DNA from: JAJYTL01 sp046705265 | Lineage (GTDB): Bacteria; Pseudomonadota; Alphaproteobacteria; Ferrovibrionales; Ferrovibrionaceae | DNA length: 33,439 bases | NCBI GenBank assembly: GCA_046705265.1 | Contig: JBJKQL010000043.1 | Span: 1-33,439, forward strand | Direction: 5' to 3' | Part shown: in pieces, positions 25,646-33,155 of the stretch | Layout of the letters: every line of letters begins with the position of its first letter | Position numbering within the stretch: position 1 is the stretch's first letter | Made by a program: the position numbers and the translations under genes | The notes under the pieces: generated by a model | Seen by the model: only the letters and a program-made list of their open reading frames with translations | Database searches by the model: none | What the model was told of the DNA's origin: nothing

Positions 25646-25813
25646 CTACACTGTTCCACAGACTTCCTGCTGAATCTCGTGCTTAAGCTTCTCCACGTGG
25701 CGGTCGGCGAGAATCTTGCCAATCCACTTGGACAGGCCGAGAATGATGGCGCCACTGCCTCCCAGTGAGACGCGAATGGCGGCGACGATGGCGCTGAGTT
25801 CGGGGGACGTCAT
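25646..25813 (-). CDS. Small membrane-anchored protein, probably truncated
   Basis: A 55-codon frame starts at ATG 25813 within an ATGA overlap with the preceding 29-codon frame. It encodes an N-terminal segment TSPELSAIVAAIRVSLGGSG, a hydrophobic helix AIILGLSKWIGKIL, then a charged helical stretch ADRHVEKLKHEIQQEV before a TAG. This layout looks like the start of longer membrane-anchored coiled-coil proteins, so the stop probably truncates it. It is the distal frame of the hipBA remnant operon. The function is unknown. Confidence 0.5.
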   Translation of the reverse strand: MTSPELSAIVAAIRVSLGGSGAIILGLSKWIGKILADRHVEKLKHEIQQEVCGTV

Positions 25814-25899
25814 CGTTGTCCCGCCTGCTCTCGCGCAATCTCAGCAAGGTCCTCGGGACGCGGCCGGTAGCGGATGACATTGCCCTCGTGACAATTCAT
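25810..25899 (-). CDS. 29-residue ORF coupled to hipA
   Basis: ATG 25899 overlaps the hipA stop as ATGA, and the frame's own stop overlaps the next start (25813) in the same way. The peptide begins MNCHEGNVIRYRPRPEDLAE and ends in QAGQR. Two consecutive ATGA overlaps suggest a genuine translationally coupled microgene behind hipA. No family or function is recognised. Confidence 0.5.
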   Translation of the reverse strand: MNCHEGNVIRYRPRPEDLAEIAREQAGQR

Positions 25900-27187
25900 C
25901 GTGCACCAGTGCCGGTTAAGTCATGATTGCAGTCCAGAATTCGTCCGGTAAGGCGCTCGATGAGGCAGCCGATTAGCAGTTGATCTAGCTTATCTCGCCG
26001 CGCCTGTTTGCCCGCATCCCTGAGGTGATCGGGAAGCTGCTGTGGCATTTCGCGATGCTGCGAAATCAACCTTTTGGAATCGATCCGGACCTCCTTCGCC
26101 ATTTTGATCCAGTTGCGGATGCTGATGTCGCGCAGCCCATACTCGCCGCCGGTCTTCATCGCCGTGTTGACCCTGCTCATATTGAACTCGTCGTAAGGAA
26201 GGACGCTTTCTATGTCATATAGGGGCGCTAGACGAACGCGCAGTCCGCCGCTGATCAGGAGCGAATAGTTCTTCGCGTGGGCGCCCGTTCCAGCCGCGAT
26301 CCAGTTGAAGGCAATTGCCTTTATGAATGTATTCACGTCTGCGTCCCGTTCGCTCGAATGCGTCCGCAGCAATTCAGCGATCTCAGCGATGCCGAGACTG
26401 CCTTCGTTCTGATATTTACGGGTTGGAGGGGGGCGAGTGCCTGACAGGCATCTTCCTGGTGGACGCGGATAACCTCGTTTCCAACGCGTTGGCGATCATA
26501 GCGCTCGACGACAACGGCCACTTCGCTGTCGAATCGAATAACCGATGAAGATGCCCTTGGCAGTCCCACCGCGCGGGCCAGAGCGAGACAGATATGTTCG
26601 CTCTCCGCATGACCGGCAAAGTGACCGGTGGGGGGCTTCAATATGTGGGTCGTAGGCGTACGCCCAGAAGGAATTCCCCACCTACCGTTCTGGTGTAGCA
26701 AGGCCGTCTTGGGCTGTGCACCGGCCAAGCTAAACTGTCCAGTATCGCGCGGCAGTCGTCATGCGGCGTGGTCTTCGTTGAGGATTCGTAGTCGGTTCGC
26801 GATGTCGCTTTCGCTTAGCCATTCGATCTTGTCCCGCTCGCCGCTCTTTGTGGCGGTAACGCGATCGGGTAGGACGAACTGAACTGCGCCTGCGCAGTCT
26901 TCTCCGACATGACTGATCAGAGCAAAGACATAGCGCGCGGAGACCTGAAATTTTCGGGCCCAGCGGTCGAGGACGTACTCGTTGTCAGGCAACAGACCCC
27001 AGAGGAACGCCTCGACTGCTCTGGGGCCATGCTCCTTTTCCGCGAACGGCATTGAGGGAGATAGAGGATAGGCGTTTGGCGCCTCGCGCCAGCCGTCGCT
27101 TTGGACAAACGTAAGGCGGTTGCGCGCACCTACATGTGCTCGACCCGTCTCGACGGCTCCCAATAGCACAACAAGCTCGTCGGCCAT
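25896..27187 (-). pseudogene. hipA: hipA toxin kinase, inactivated by three lesions
   Basis: The reading matches HipA-type Ser/Thr kinases of type II toxin-antitoxin systems. The N-terminal part is at 26759-27187 (WLSESDIANRLRILNEDHAA), the middle at about 26430-26758 (SLAGAQPKTALLHQNGRWG, THILKPPTG, SEHICLALARAVGLP) and the C-terminal part at 25896 to about 26427 (ADVNTFIKAIAFNWIAAG). Three defects are visible. An in-frame TGA at 26759-26761 interrupts the protein where an aromatic codon would be expected. A frameshift falls at about 26428-26436 next to a run of six G. In the catalytic loop the usual aspartate of the T-D-x-H-x-K-N motif is glycine (GTGAHAKNYS). The start overlaps the hipB stop as TAATG. 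The gene is a relic. Confidence 0.88.
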
Positions 27188-27469
27188 TAGTTGCCCTTGC
27201 GGGCTAATGTGACGATTGCGTCAATATCGACACTAGAAACCGGAGCTGCCTTTCGGGCTTTGGGAGCCGCCGCTGTATTGAGAGGAATACCCAGCGTATC
27301 AAGCGTGCGCAGCACGAGCCCAAGTTCGGCACGCGCGCCCGCGCTCAATGCTGATCACCCATTTGCGATTGACACCGGTCCTTTGAGCAAGCGTCGCTTG
27401 ATCGAGACCGAGTTCCTCGCGGCGGTCTCGGATGACGGCGCCCAAATCGGCGGGCGTGCGGATAAGCAT
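27187..27469 (-). pseudogene. hipB: hipB antitoxin, frameshifted
   Basis: An XRE-type helix-turn-helix begins at ATG 27469: PADLGAVIRDRREELGLDQA, then TLAQRTGVNRKWVISIERG. The reading frame is lost at about 27330-27342 in a GC-rich stretch. The expected continuation, LGLVLRTLDTLGIPLN through SSVDIDAIVTLARKGN, is found in another frame and ends in a TAA that overlaps the hipA start. The intact protein would be the DNA-binding antitoxin and autorepressor of hipBA. The frameshift leaves the helix-turn-helix with a short foreign tail (to 27299), which might still bind DNA. Confidence 0.82.
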
Positions 27470-27508
27470 GGCAAATCCCAAATGTTATCGATAGCGGACA
27501 TCGTACAT

Positions 27509-27562
27509 ATGTGATCAACAGAGGGAACGTGAGCAATGTGATCGATGAGGGACGTTATGCGC
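27509..27562. promoter_or_regulatory. Two direct repeats upstream of hipB
   Basis: ATGTGATC occurs at 27509-27516 and again at 27536-27543, a 27-base period, each followed by a related GAGGGA-ACGT segment. A palindrome TTATCGATA lies nearby at about 27485-27493. Repeated operators upstream of hipBA bound by HipB are known in other bacteria, so these may be the old autoregulatory sites. This is inferred from position and repetition. Confidence 0.4.
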
Positions 27563-27646
27563 GCCCTCACGTGCTCATTTCAGCCGATCCTTGACAGCTA
27601 ATATCCCTATGTATCTAAAGGATAAATTTCTAATAAATGGGCCGGG

Positions 27647-27919
27647 ATGGCCGATTTGCTGGCCGATCATTGGCTCGATCAGAGCAGGCACGCTCGCGCC
27701 GTATAGCCATATCGCGAGCGCCTGTCGCAATATCAACAGGCGGGGCCCGATGCCGACGCCCTGAAAAAGTAGTTCTTCGACATGATCTTACGAATCGAGG
27801 GCAGGCAAGACAGTCTGTCTGTCGACGAGAAAGTCTTGAGGCGTGTTTTGCCGGCGGTGACGACGAGCGGTCCGCGGATTTTCAGTCGTCGCCGGAGAAG
27901 TCTGTCCGCCGTGCGATGA
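27647..27919 (+). pseudogene. Decayed short gene with two internal TAG codons
   Basis: From ATG 27647 one frame reads MADLLADHWLDQSRHARAV, a TAG, then YRERLSQYQQAGPDADALKK, a second TAG, and FFDMILRIEGRQDSLSVDEK through to a TGA at 27917-27919. The segments on each side of both stops look like continuous, natural helical protein, and both stops could come from single changes in CAG/GAG codons. I do not recognise the family. The 3' end overlaps the convergent SI3-like gene. It is offered as a probable relic in an already decayed neighbourhood. Confidence 0.35.
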
Positions 27920-28352
27920 CATCACCGGTATACACGAGTTGATTGTCAAGAATGGTTGGGGTGTACGTCGGAATAATGGAATATTTGACAGGTCGGCCAT
28001 CGTTGCTGACCAATGGCTTTCCCCCCTCATTCAAGAACGAAATTTGGCCTCTCGTGACACGAGCACGGCCGGCCCCCCGCGACCCCAGATCTGCGATAAT
28101 GTAGTGGTCGGGCAACCATTCCATTATGATATCACCCGCCGTGATAATAGCCCCATCGTCAAAAAATAACGTAGCGCCATATTTGAGGGGCAGCATTTCG
28201 ACGATTTTTTCGCCCCGGTTCACGATAGCGATTTTAGCGCCGTGGGTTCCAACGAAAAGGGTGCGGTCGCGTCTGAGAACGCGATCGTAGTTGATGAGTT
28301 TGACTTTTCCCGAGCGCGCGGCTCGTACCGAGACTGTCAGAGCGGGCGTCAT
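27882..28352 (-). CDS. Stand-alone protein resembling the RNA polymerase beta-prime SI3 insertion
   Basis: This intact 156-residue protein reads like the lineage-specific insertion SI3 in the trigger loop of proteobacterial RpoC, a pair of sandwich-barrel hybrid motifs. Residues 6-21 (TVSVRAARSGKVKLIN) correspond to the start of SI3. Residues 54-84 (LPLKYGATLFFDDGAIITAG, then DIIMEWLPDHY) match the beta-prime pattern of a YGA-x-L strand, DG, GD and EW-DP-H/Y. Residues 103-148 (ISFLNEGGKPL, DGRPVKYSIIP, VYTGDVIARR) match the second motif, where RpoC has DMPAQYFLPG and SGDTLARIP. No RpoC catalytic region is present. The ATG at 28352 follows a GAGAG site; an upstream in-frame start at 28385 is less likely. 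It lies between hipBA debris and IS remnants, and its codon use looks less GC-rich than that of the catabolic genes. Function is unknown; a fragment of a duplicated rpoC is the alternative. Confidence 0.7.
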   Translation of the reverse strand: MTPALTVSVRAARSGKVKLINYDRVLRRDRTLFVGTHGAKIAIVNRGEKIVEMLPLKYGATLFFDDGAIITAGDIIMEWLPDHYIIADLGSRGAGRARVTRGQISFLNEGGKPLVSNDGRPVKYSIIPTYTPTILDNQLVYTGDVIARRTDFSGDD

Positions 28353-28442
28353 GGTTGTCTCTCTTTGCCGTGCAAACGCTAGCAAAGGAATATGCAGAGA
28401 GCGAGCAGAATCCGTGGCCCGCAGTTTTAATGAGTCTGCTTT

Positions 28443-28467
28443 GAATTAATGCTTTAAATTAATATTC
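28443..28467. promoter_or_regulatory. AT-rich repeat upstream of the SI3-like gene
   Basis: This 25-base AT-rich stretch starts GAAT and ends ATTC and contains AATTAAT twice in direct orientation around CTTTAA. It is about 90 bases upstream of the SI3-like gene start and may hold its promoter or an operator. The evidence is composition and symmetry only. Confidence 0.25.
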
Positions 28468-28496
28468 GGCTGCTGTCTTGTGCCAAGGGGTGAAAT

Positions 28497-28722
28497 AATC
28501 TGAGGCTCGCGGACGGTTTCCGCCATTCGTAGATCTGCCGACGCGCCGCTCGGTATTTGCGCACCACTTCCGCCATCCGCGCGCCCGGCGCCAGACCCTC
28601 CACCGCGATCCGTGACTTCTCTCTATCCAACCCCTGCGCGGCGGCCTGCCGGATCTTCGATCACCTCCAGCCAGCCCGCATAGCCCTCGATCGAGACGTC
28701 TAAATGAACGCCCGTTTTCCCG
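28497..28722 (-). pseudogene. IS66-family TnpA remnant
   Basis: The minus strand reads DVSIEGYAGWLEVIEDPAGR in one frame and LDREKSRIAVEGLAPGARMA then EVVRKYRAARRQIYEWRK in a shifted frame. These match the start and helix-turn-helix part of the small IS66 protein TnpA (IS3-orfA-like). A frameshift at about 28625-28640 and the absence of TnpB and TnpC show that only a relic remains. Confidence 0.72.
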
Positions 28723-28768
28723 TCCCCTCCCCCGCCAATGCCTCCATCCCAATCAGAGGCGTCATCGC

Positions 28769-29401
28769 ATGTTCAACGCAGTCTGCATAAGAGGAAACGG
28801 CTGCGTGCCCACGCACGAGCTGGCACAGAAAGAGCGGGACGCGCGGTGGACGCTGAAGCGCGACCGGACCCGGCAGCCGCCGGAGGGCATGGCCAGGAGC
28901 CTTGTCGAGATCGCCGTCCCGGCGTTCGACTACAAGAACCAGCTAACGATTGATCGCCGCCACGACTTCATCCGCCGCTTTGCGGTCTCCAGCGCCGCCG
29001 AGCATGACAGCCGCCGTTTCCGCGAGGTTATGGGTCGCGCCAATACCGGCTCCGAGGTTTGGGTCGACACCGGATATCGCTCGCGCAAGAGCGAAGTGCA
29101 CATGGCGCGGCACGGATTACGCTCCAAGATTCATTTTCGAAAGTCTCCGGGCAAGCTGCTCTTCGAGCCCGACGCCAGGACCAATGCCTCCCGCTCCAAG
29201 GTCCGCTCCGCCGTCGAGCATGTTTTCGCCTTCCGGAAGGGCCCGATGGCAATCTTGGTTCCTACCGTCGGCATAGCCCGTGCCAGAACCAAGATCGGCA
29301 CGGCAAACCTCGACTACAACATGCGTCGCCTGGTGAGAGGGAAGTGCCGCACTCGCATAACTCCTGAAAGACCAACAATCCTCGCCACCCAGCACCAATA
29401 A
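28769..29401 (+). pseudogene. IS5-family transposase, C-terminal remnant
   Basis: The 210-codon frame matches the C-terminal half of IS5-family transposases: ERDARWTLKRD, FDYKNQLTIDRRHDFIRRF, SSAAEHDSRRFREVMGRANT, EVWVDTGYRSRKSE, RSKVRSAVEHVFAFRKGPM and IGTANLDYNMRRLVR. The aspartate and glutamate of the DDE triad in these segments are present, but the N-terminal domain with the first catalytic aspartate is missing. The segment between RDRTRQPPEG and the resumed homology is also aberrant. It is a non-functional element remnant directly beside the IS66 relic. Confidence 0.8.
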
Positions 29402-29896
29402 CACCGAACCAACCATCGACATTGCGCCCCGTTGCGGAACGCCTACCGATATCTCGTCCTTCTCGCCCGCAAAAACGCGGCTTTTGACGATTTTCAATTG
29501 TTAGGTGCCTTCTTCACCAAAGTTCCGAGACGATGCAACGCACCGTCGGGCCGAGACAGCCTGGTTAATAATACTCCGCTGTCCTGCACCACAGTCGTGC
29601 CAACTCAAATTTGAGGTATCCCGCTTCCGTTTTGAGCGACGCCGCAGTTTGCGGCGCTGATGGCATCGGAGGAAGGCGCAGAGTCTCGTCCACGCAGTTG
29701 AACAAGGCCTGCTCGCGCGTTACCTCGGATTCTCCCGCGCAGACCCCTCTATTCCAGGTATGGACAGTCTGCCATCTCGAGGTTCCGGCCTTGAGTGATA
29801 GAGCGATGCCGTGTTTCGCATTTACCCGGAGTACATTTGGAGTGCAGATTTGGAAGCGATTCCACAGATTGGGCAGCGCGCATCAGAAATTTTCGC
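29402..29896. other. Spacer after the IS5 remnant
   Basis: No gene is supported. A plus-strand frame at 29611-29994 is open but cysteine- and arginine-rich without motifs, and it runs antisense into the lipoprotein gene. Part of this DNA probably belongs to the end of the IS5 element, but I could not define a terminal repeat. Confidence 0.35.
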
Positions 29897-30472
29897 TTAA
29901 TTTCCGCCTTGCGCGGCATGCGCCCGAGTATTTAGCCACTGTTTTAGTCGCTCGAGCAGCTTTGAAAGGTTGCTTCGCGCGGCGTCTTCGATAACAACCC
30001 TTTTCCGCTCGACTCCCGAAAATATATCACCAACCCCGAGCTCGGCGGTGCTGTATACGGTATCGCCCCAGAGCGCTTTCCCGGACGGGTCTGAAATGTC
30101 GTATCGGACCATCATTTCGGCGGTGTTATGGTAGAGGCCGCGCACCTCCTGCGAGACAATCGTCGCCTGCAGAGACCAATCGGCGGGCGCCGTCATGGCG
30201 ACGCTCTGGAAAAGACGGGAGTTTTTGAGACTCGAAAGGAGCGCGTCTTGAAATTCGGCGTTGCCCAAATGGGAGGTGCCCAATCCTTCTGTTTTCTTTC
30301 CCCCCGTAACCGGCGTGATCTTCAGGGAGGGGCCTAGGGGTGCCGCGACTGCGGTGGGGTTCACGACCATCGCAGCAGGGTGCGGCGCCTCGGCGCAGCC
30401 CGTGGCAGCGAATGTGAGAGCCGTTAGGAAAGCAAATGCCAGCGTGCGAGGAATGACCGAAGCCACAATCAT
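29897..30472 (-). CDS. Lipoprotein of unknown function, paired with a DUF4410-like gene
   Basis: This 191-residue protein has a signal peptide (hydrophobic core LAFAFLTALTFAA) ending in a lipobox-like ATGC, with the cysteine at about residue 26. The mature domain contains LGNAEFQDALLSSLKNSRLF, DWSLQATIVSQEVRGLY, MMVRYDISDPSGKALWGDTV and a C-terminal helix ARSNLSKLLERLKQWLN. The small alpha/beta layout resembles periplasmic or outer-membrane-associated lipoproteins that scaffold secretion or envelope complexes, but I cannot name the family. The ATG at 30472 overlaps the stop of the upstream lipoprotein gene as ATGA, so the two are co-translated and may act together. Confidence 0.8.
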   Translation of the reverse strand: MIVASVIPRTLAFAFLTALTFAATGCAEAPHPAAMVVNPTAVAAPLGPSLKITPVTGGKKTEGLGTSHLGNAEFQDALLSSLKNSRLFQSVAMTAPADWSLQATIVSQEVRGLYHNTAEMMVRYDISDPSGKALWGDTVYSTAELGVGDIFSGVERKRVVIEDAARSNLSKLLERLKQWLNTRAHAAQGGN

Positions 30473-31083
30473 TTTCCCGTCTTGTCAGGACGAAGCTTTT
30501 CCGCAATACCCTTGGCAACAACATCGGCACATCGATCGACGATGTAATTCTCGGCTCCAATCGTGAAGAACCCCCCGGAGTCGATGGTCTGCGTTGCGGC
30601 GACGTCCCCCACTCGCTTTTTGCTTCGGCCATCGATTAATTCGACGCGCAACGTACATGTCGCAGTGCCAGCGCCAAAACCCAGCCACCGGCCGAACGCA
30701 CTTCCCCCGGAATATCTTTCCAACGTTGGTTTCACAAGAATGTAGTCCTGAGCGCCCGCGTCTGTCTGACCTGCCGGAACGGTGAACCCGAGTTCTTCCA
30801 ACTGCTGGCTAAGCCTCGTCGTGGTTCTCTCCATGAGTGCGGCTGGCACCTCGGCCGACGTCCCTTTTTCCAAGGGGGACACGATGGCAACAGCGTAATG
30901 TCGAGATGCAGCGGCAGGCTCAACGTAGGCAAGCGGCTTCTCTGGTGCCGCGCATGCACTAAGAAGAAGCAATCCGGCGGCTAGTGGCCACAAAAGGCGG
31001 CCTCGGTATTTTGCTCGCCATGGCGCGAGAACTGGGCCTGCCACCTGACAATCACGCAATTGACTGGACCTCTGCAATTCCAC
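30469..31083 (-). CDS. DUF4410-like lipoprotein
   Basis: This protein of up to 204 residues has a signal peptide with a hydrophobic core LLWPLAAGLLLLSACA, whose LSAC is a clear lipobox. The domain shows YAVAIVSPLEKGTSAEVPAA, LSQQLEELGFTV, then GSAFGRWLGFGAGTATCTLR and VELIDGRSKKRVGDV, the GxGxA pattern and following strand typical of DUF4410 proteins. The start is uncertain: GTG 31083 lacks a ribosome site, and an in-frame GTG at 31041 would give a more usual signal peptide. It overlaps the following lipoprotein gene by 4 bases. The pair is probably anchored on the inner face of the outer membrane. No role can be assigned. Confidence 0.78.
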   Translation of the reverse strand: MELQRSSQLRDCQVAGPVLAPWRAKYRGRLLWPLAAGLLLLSACAAPEKPLAYVEPAAASRHYAVAIVSPLEKGTSAEVPAALMERTTTRLSQQLEELGFTVPAGQTDAGAQDYILVKPTLERYSGGSAFGRWLGFGAGTATCTLRVELIDGRSKKRVGDVAATQTIDSGGFFTIGAENYIVDRCADVVAKGIAEKLRPDKTGK

Positions 31084-31878
31084 TGACAGGCGCTGCTGCT
31101 ATGACGCGGCATCGAAAATATCTTCGTAATTAAGCCCGTGACGGCCTTGATCTACATCAGGGCCGGGGAACGATTTGCTATCTGGTTGCGCCCCGCGGGG
31201 GGCCGATGCAGAGGCGGGGCCGCTTCTATCCCGGGGTGCCTGAGATGATGACCGGAATTGGCAAGATGGTCGAAATTCGCCGAAAGCGGATTTTAATGCC
31301 GATGTAGTTCCGAAATGGCCACTCTCTGGCCGACGGTGCTGCCGGCATTATGGGAATAGGCCCCGGTGCGCGTTAGCCATCCCCAAGGGATCAAAGAGTT
31401 ACCATGCTGATCGGCGTCGAGATCCCGTCGGATTTCCGGACTCTTTTGCTCGCGCCGTAGCCTGGGTCACATTAGTGGGGGCGGACCTTCGCGCACCGAC
31501 CTTGGACCGCTTGACCATTCCCTGGTTCGAAGAGCAATCACTGTCTTTCCTGAGTCAAAGCAGCCCTTCCGGTATCGCGATCCAAGCCAGGACGCAGCGC
31601 AGAACCGGCGGCTGAAATTTGCACCCTTCCTGCCTACGCCGCGACCTCGCTGGACGACACCCATCGCCACCGCTACGGCCAGGCCGGCGGCAGCGAATCC
31701 AAGCTTCATTGCCGACGCGCGCGTCGCCCTTCCGACGCCGCCGAACTCTGCGCCGCTAGTGCCATCGCCAGGTGCCCACGTAATATTTGAATGGACACCA
31801 TCCTCCCACCCCGCTTCGGTAGGCGGCGCTCTGCGGTTTTCGATTACCGACAATTTTCAGTTCCGGCGAGTTCATCTG
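31084..31878. other. Gene-poor spacer
   Basis: About 800 bases hold no confident gene. On the minus strand an 80-codon frame from ATG 31709 to 31467 begins with a hydrophobic, signal-like MKLGFAAAGLAVAVAMGVVQ but then turns arginine-rich without motifs, suggesting a decayed exported-protein gene or chance. Promoter elements for the lipoprotein pair are expected near 31084-31200. Confidence 0.4.
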
Positions 31879-31911
31879 CACCGTATCGCGCTCAGTGAGC
31901 GCGGCACGGTG
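31879..31911. terminator. Long inverted repeat downstream of the 394-codon gene
   Basis: CACCGT at 31879-31884 and CGCGCTCA at 31887-31894 pair with TGAGCGCG at 31896-31903 and ACGGTG at 31906-31911. The two arms span 33 bases with only a 2-base internal mismatch and a one-base centre. It lies 60-90 bases beyond the stop of the leftward gene at 31971, as expected of a transcription terminator, but no T-tract follows on either strand. A recombination or protein-binding site is the alternative. Confidence 0.5.
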
Positions 31912-31970
31912 TGCGTGCCGGTGTTGCCGGAGAACCCACCCAAGACCACCCCCATCATCGAATTCGTGAA

Positions 31971-33155
31971 TCACGTTACATTGATAACGCGAAAGACGTC
32001 TTTGTCCGGTCTGTACCGCAGCGTAGCGATGACCCGATGCCCGGGCCGATCCGCCCGCTTAAATTCCAACGCAACATCAAATCGGCACGTGACACCCCCT
32101 TCATCATAAACGGGGGTAATATTGTAGACGTAGTCATGCACCATCTTTGTCTCGGTAGAGACGACCAAGTTTTTTCTATTGATGGTGCCACCATGCGTCT
32201 TTTCGAGTTTTGCCGAAGGCATGCGGTTCGGGTATGCGAGCTGCGCACCGTCAATATCCAGACGGAAGTTCCACCAATATTTCGGCGCTGCACCAACCGC
32301 CTCTAAAGCGCTGGTGATGAGATAGCCATCATCGTCGAAAGGCCAGTTCTCAGCTACGATTCCCTCGACCTTGTAAGCAAGTAGCGCATGAAAGCAGTGC
32401 GAATCTGCGGCGTGCACTTTGTATCCGTAATTCGTGAAGGGAGCGAGTGCAGGTTCGCGAGAATCCGCCGTCGACAGGTCCAGACCGCACACAATGATGT
32501 GCTCATTATGCTTCAGGCAGAAGTTATCAAGGGATAATGCGGCGAGGCGCCTGAGGTCCGACGGGAGCGTCAAGTCGACCAATCCGAAATAGGACGCGTG
32601 CGCGGGCAGCGCTCTGTGAAAGTCCGCGATTTCAGATTCCCTTATATTGCTTACAAAGACGATCGATCGGTGCATGCCGCGCTCGAACGCGTGCGTCCTA
32701 TGGGTAAAAACGCGCTCGCGACCCACTGCCTCAAGCAATATGTCGTCATGCTCGTCACCAGAAAGCCGGCCCACTCGAACGCTATGGCTGCTTTCCCTGT
32801 CGAATAGCGGCAGCACGGCGTCGATGGCACGGCCATATCGAGGCAGCATCGCGTCGATCTCAGAGTCAAAAGCGTTGCTTTCCGGTCCCTCAAATTCCTC
32901 AAACAGATATCGAATATCTCGAGCCGCCGGGTTCGGCACCAACGCGGGATAAAGTTCCTCATAGTCTATGCCCCACCCCCGCAATAGTGGCTTGGTTGTT
33001 TCCAGCGCCTCCTCGATACTGTCAAAATACCGATCCCTCGGGATGGCATACTGCCATCGATCCCTCGGATTCAGCATCCACTCCGGATTGGTGCTAAGCG
33101 TGAGTATCTTCCCCAAACTCCGGTTGGCCGCGCTCCCAGGCCTGCGATCAGCCAC
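31971..33155 (-). CDS. Protein of unknown family, 394 residues
   Basis: I do not recognise this protein. It has no signal peptide or membrane segment and reads as a soluble, well-folded alpha/beta protein. There is an N-terminal part with DRYFDSIEEALETTKPLLRG and EELYPALVPNPAARDIRYLF. A middle part follows with HRTHAFERGMHRSIVFVSNI, FHRALPAHASYFGLVDLTLP and DNFCLKHNEHIIVCGLDLST. The C-terminal part contains PKYWWNFRLDIDGAQLAYPN, KMVHDYVYNITPVYDEGG and RVIATLRYRPDKDVF. The start is uncertain: GTG 33155 has a weak purine stretch, and the next ATG (33077) would remove 26 residues. A 14-base palindrome sits 145 bases upstream and a long hairpin downstream, so it looks like a self-contained, regulated transcription unit. 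Confidence 0.75.
   Translation of the reverse strand: MADRRPGSAANRSLGKILTLSTNPEWMLNPRDRWQYAIPRDRYFDSIEEALETTKPLLRGWGIDYEELYPALVPNPAARDIRYLFEEFEGPESNAFDSEIDAMLPRYGRAIDAVLPLFDRESSHSVRVGRLSGDEHDDILLEAVGRERVFTHRTHAFERGMHRSIVFVSNIRESEIADFHRALPAHASYFGLVDLTLPSDLRRLAALSLDNFCLKHNEHIIVCGLDLSTADSREPALAPFTNYGYKVHAADSHCFHALLAYKVEGIVAENWPFDDDGYLITSALEAVGAAPKYWWNFRLDIDGAQLAYPNRMPSAKLEKTHGGTINRKNLVVSTETKMVHDYVYNITPVYDEGGVTCRFDVALEFKRADRPGHRVIATLRYRPDKDVFRVINVT

Noticed and set aside
26759..26761. In-frame TGA in hipA as possible selenocysteine codon
   Set aside because: HipA is not a selenoprotein family, no selenocysteine insertion hairpin was seen, and two other lesions show the gene is decayed.
29611..29994. 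Plus-strand frame of 127 codons
   Set aside because: Cysteine- and arginine-rich, no motif, and it runs antisense into the lipoprotein gene.
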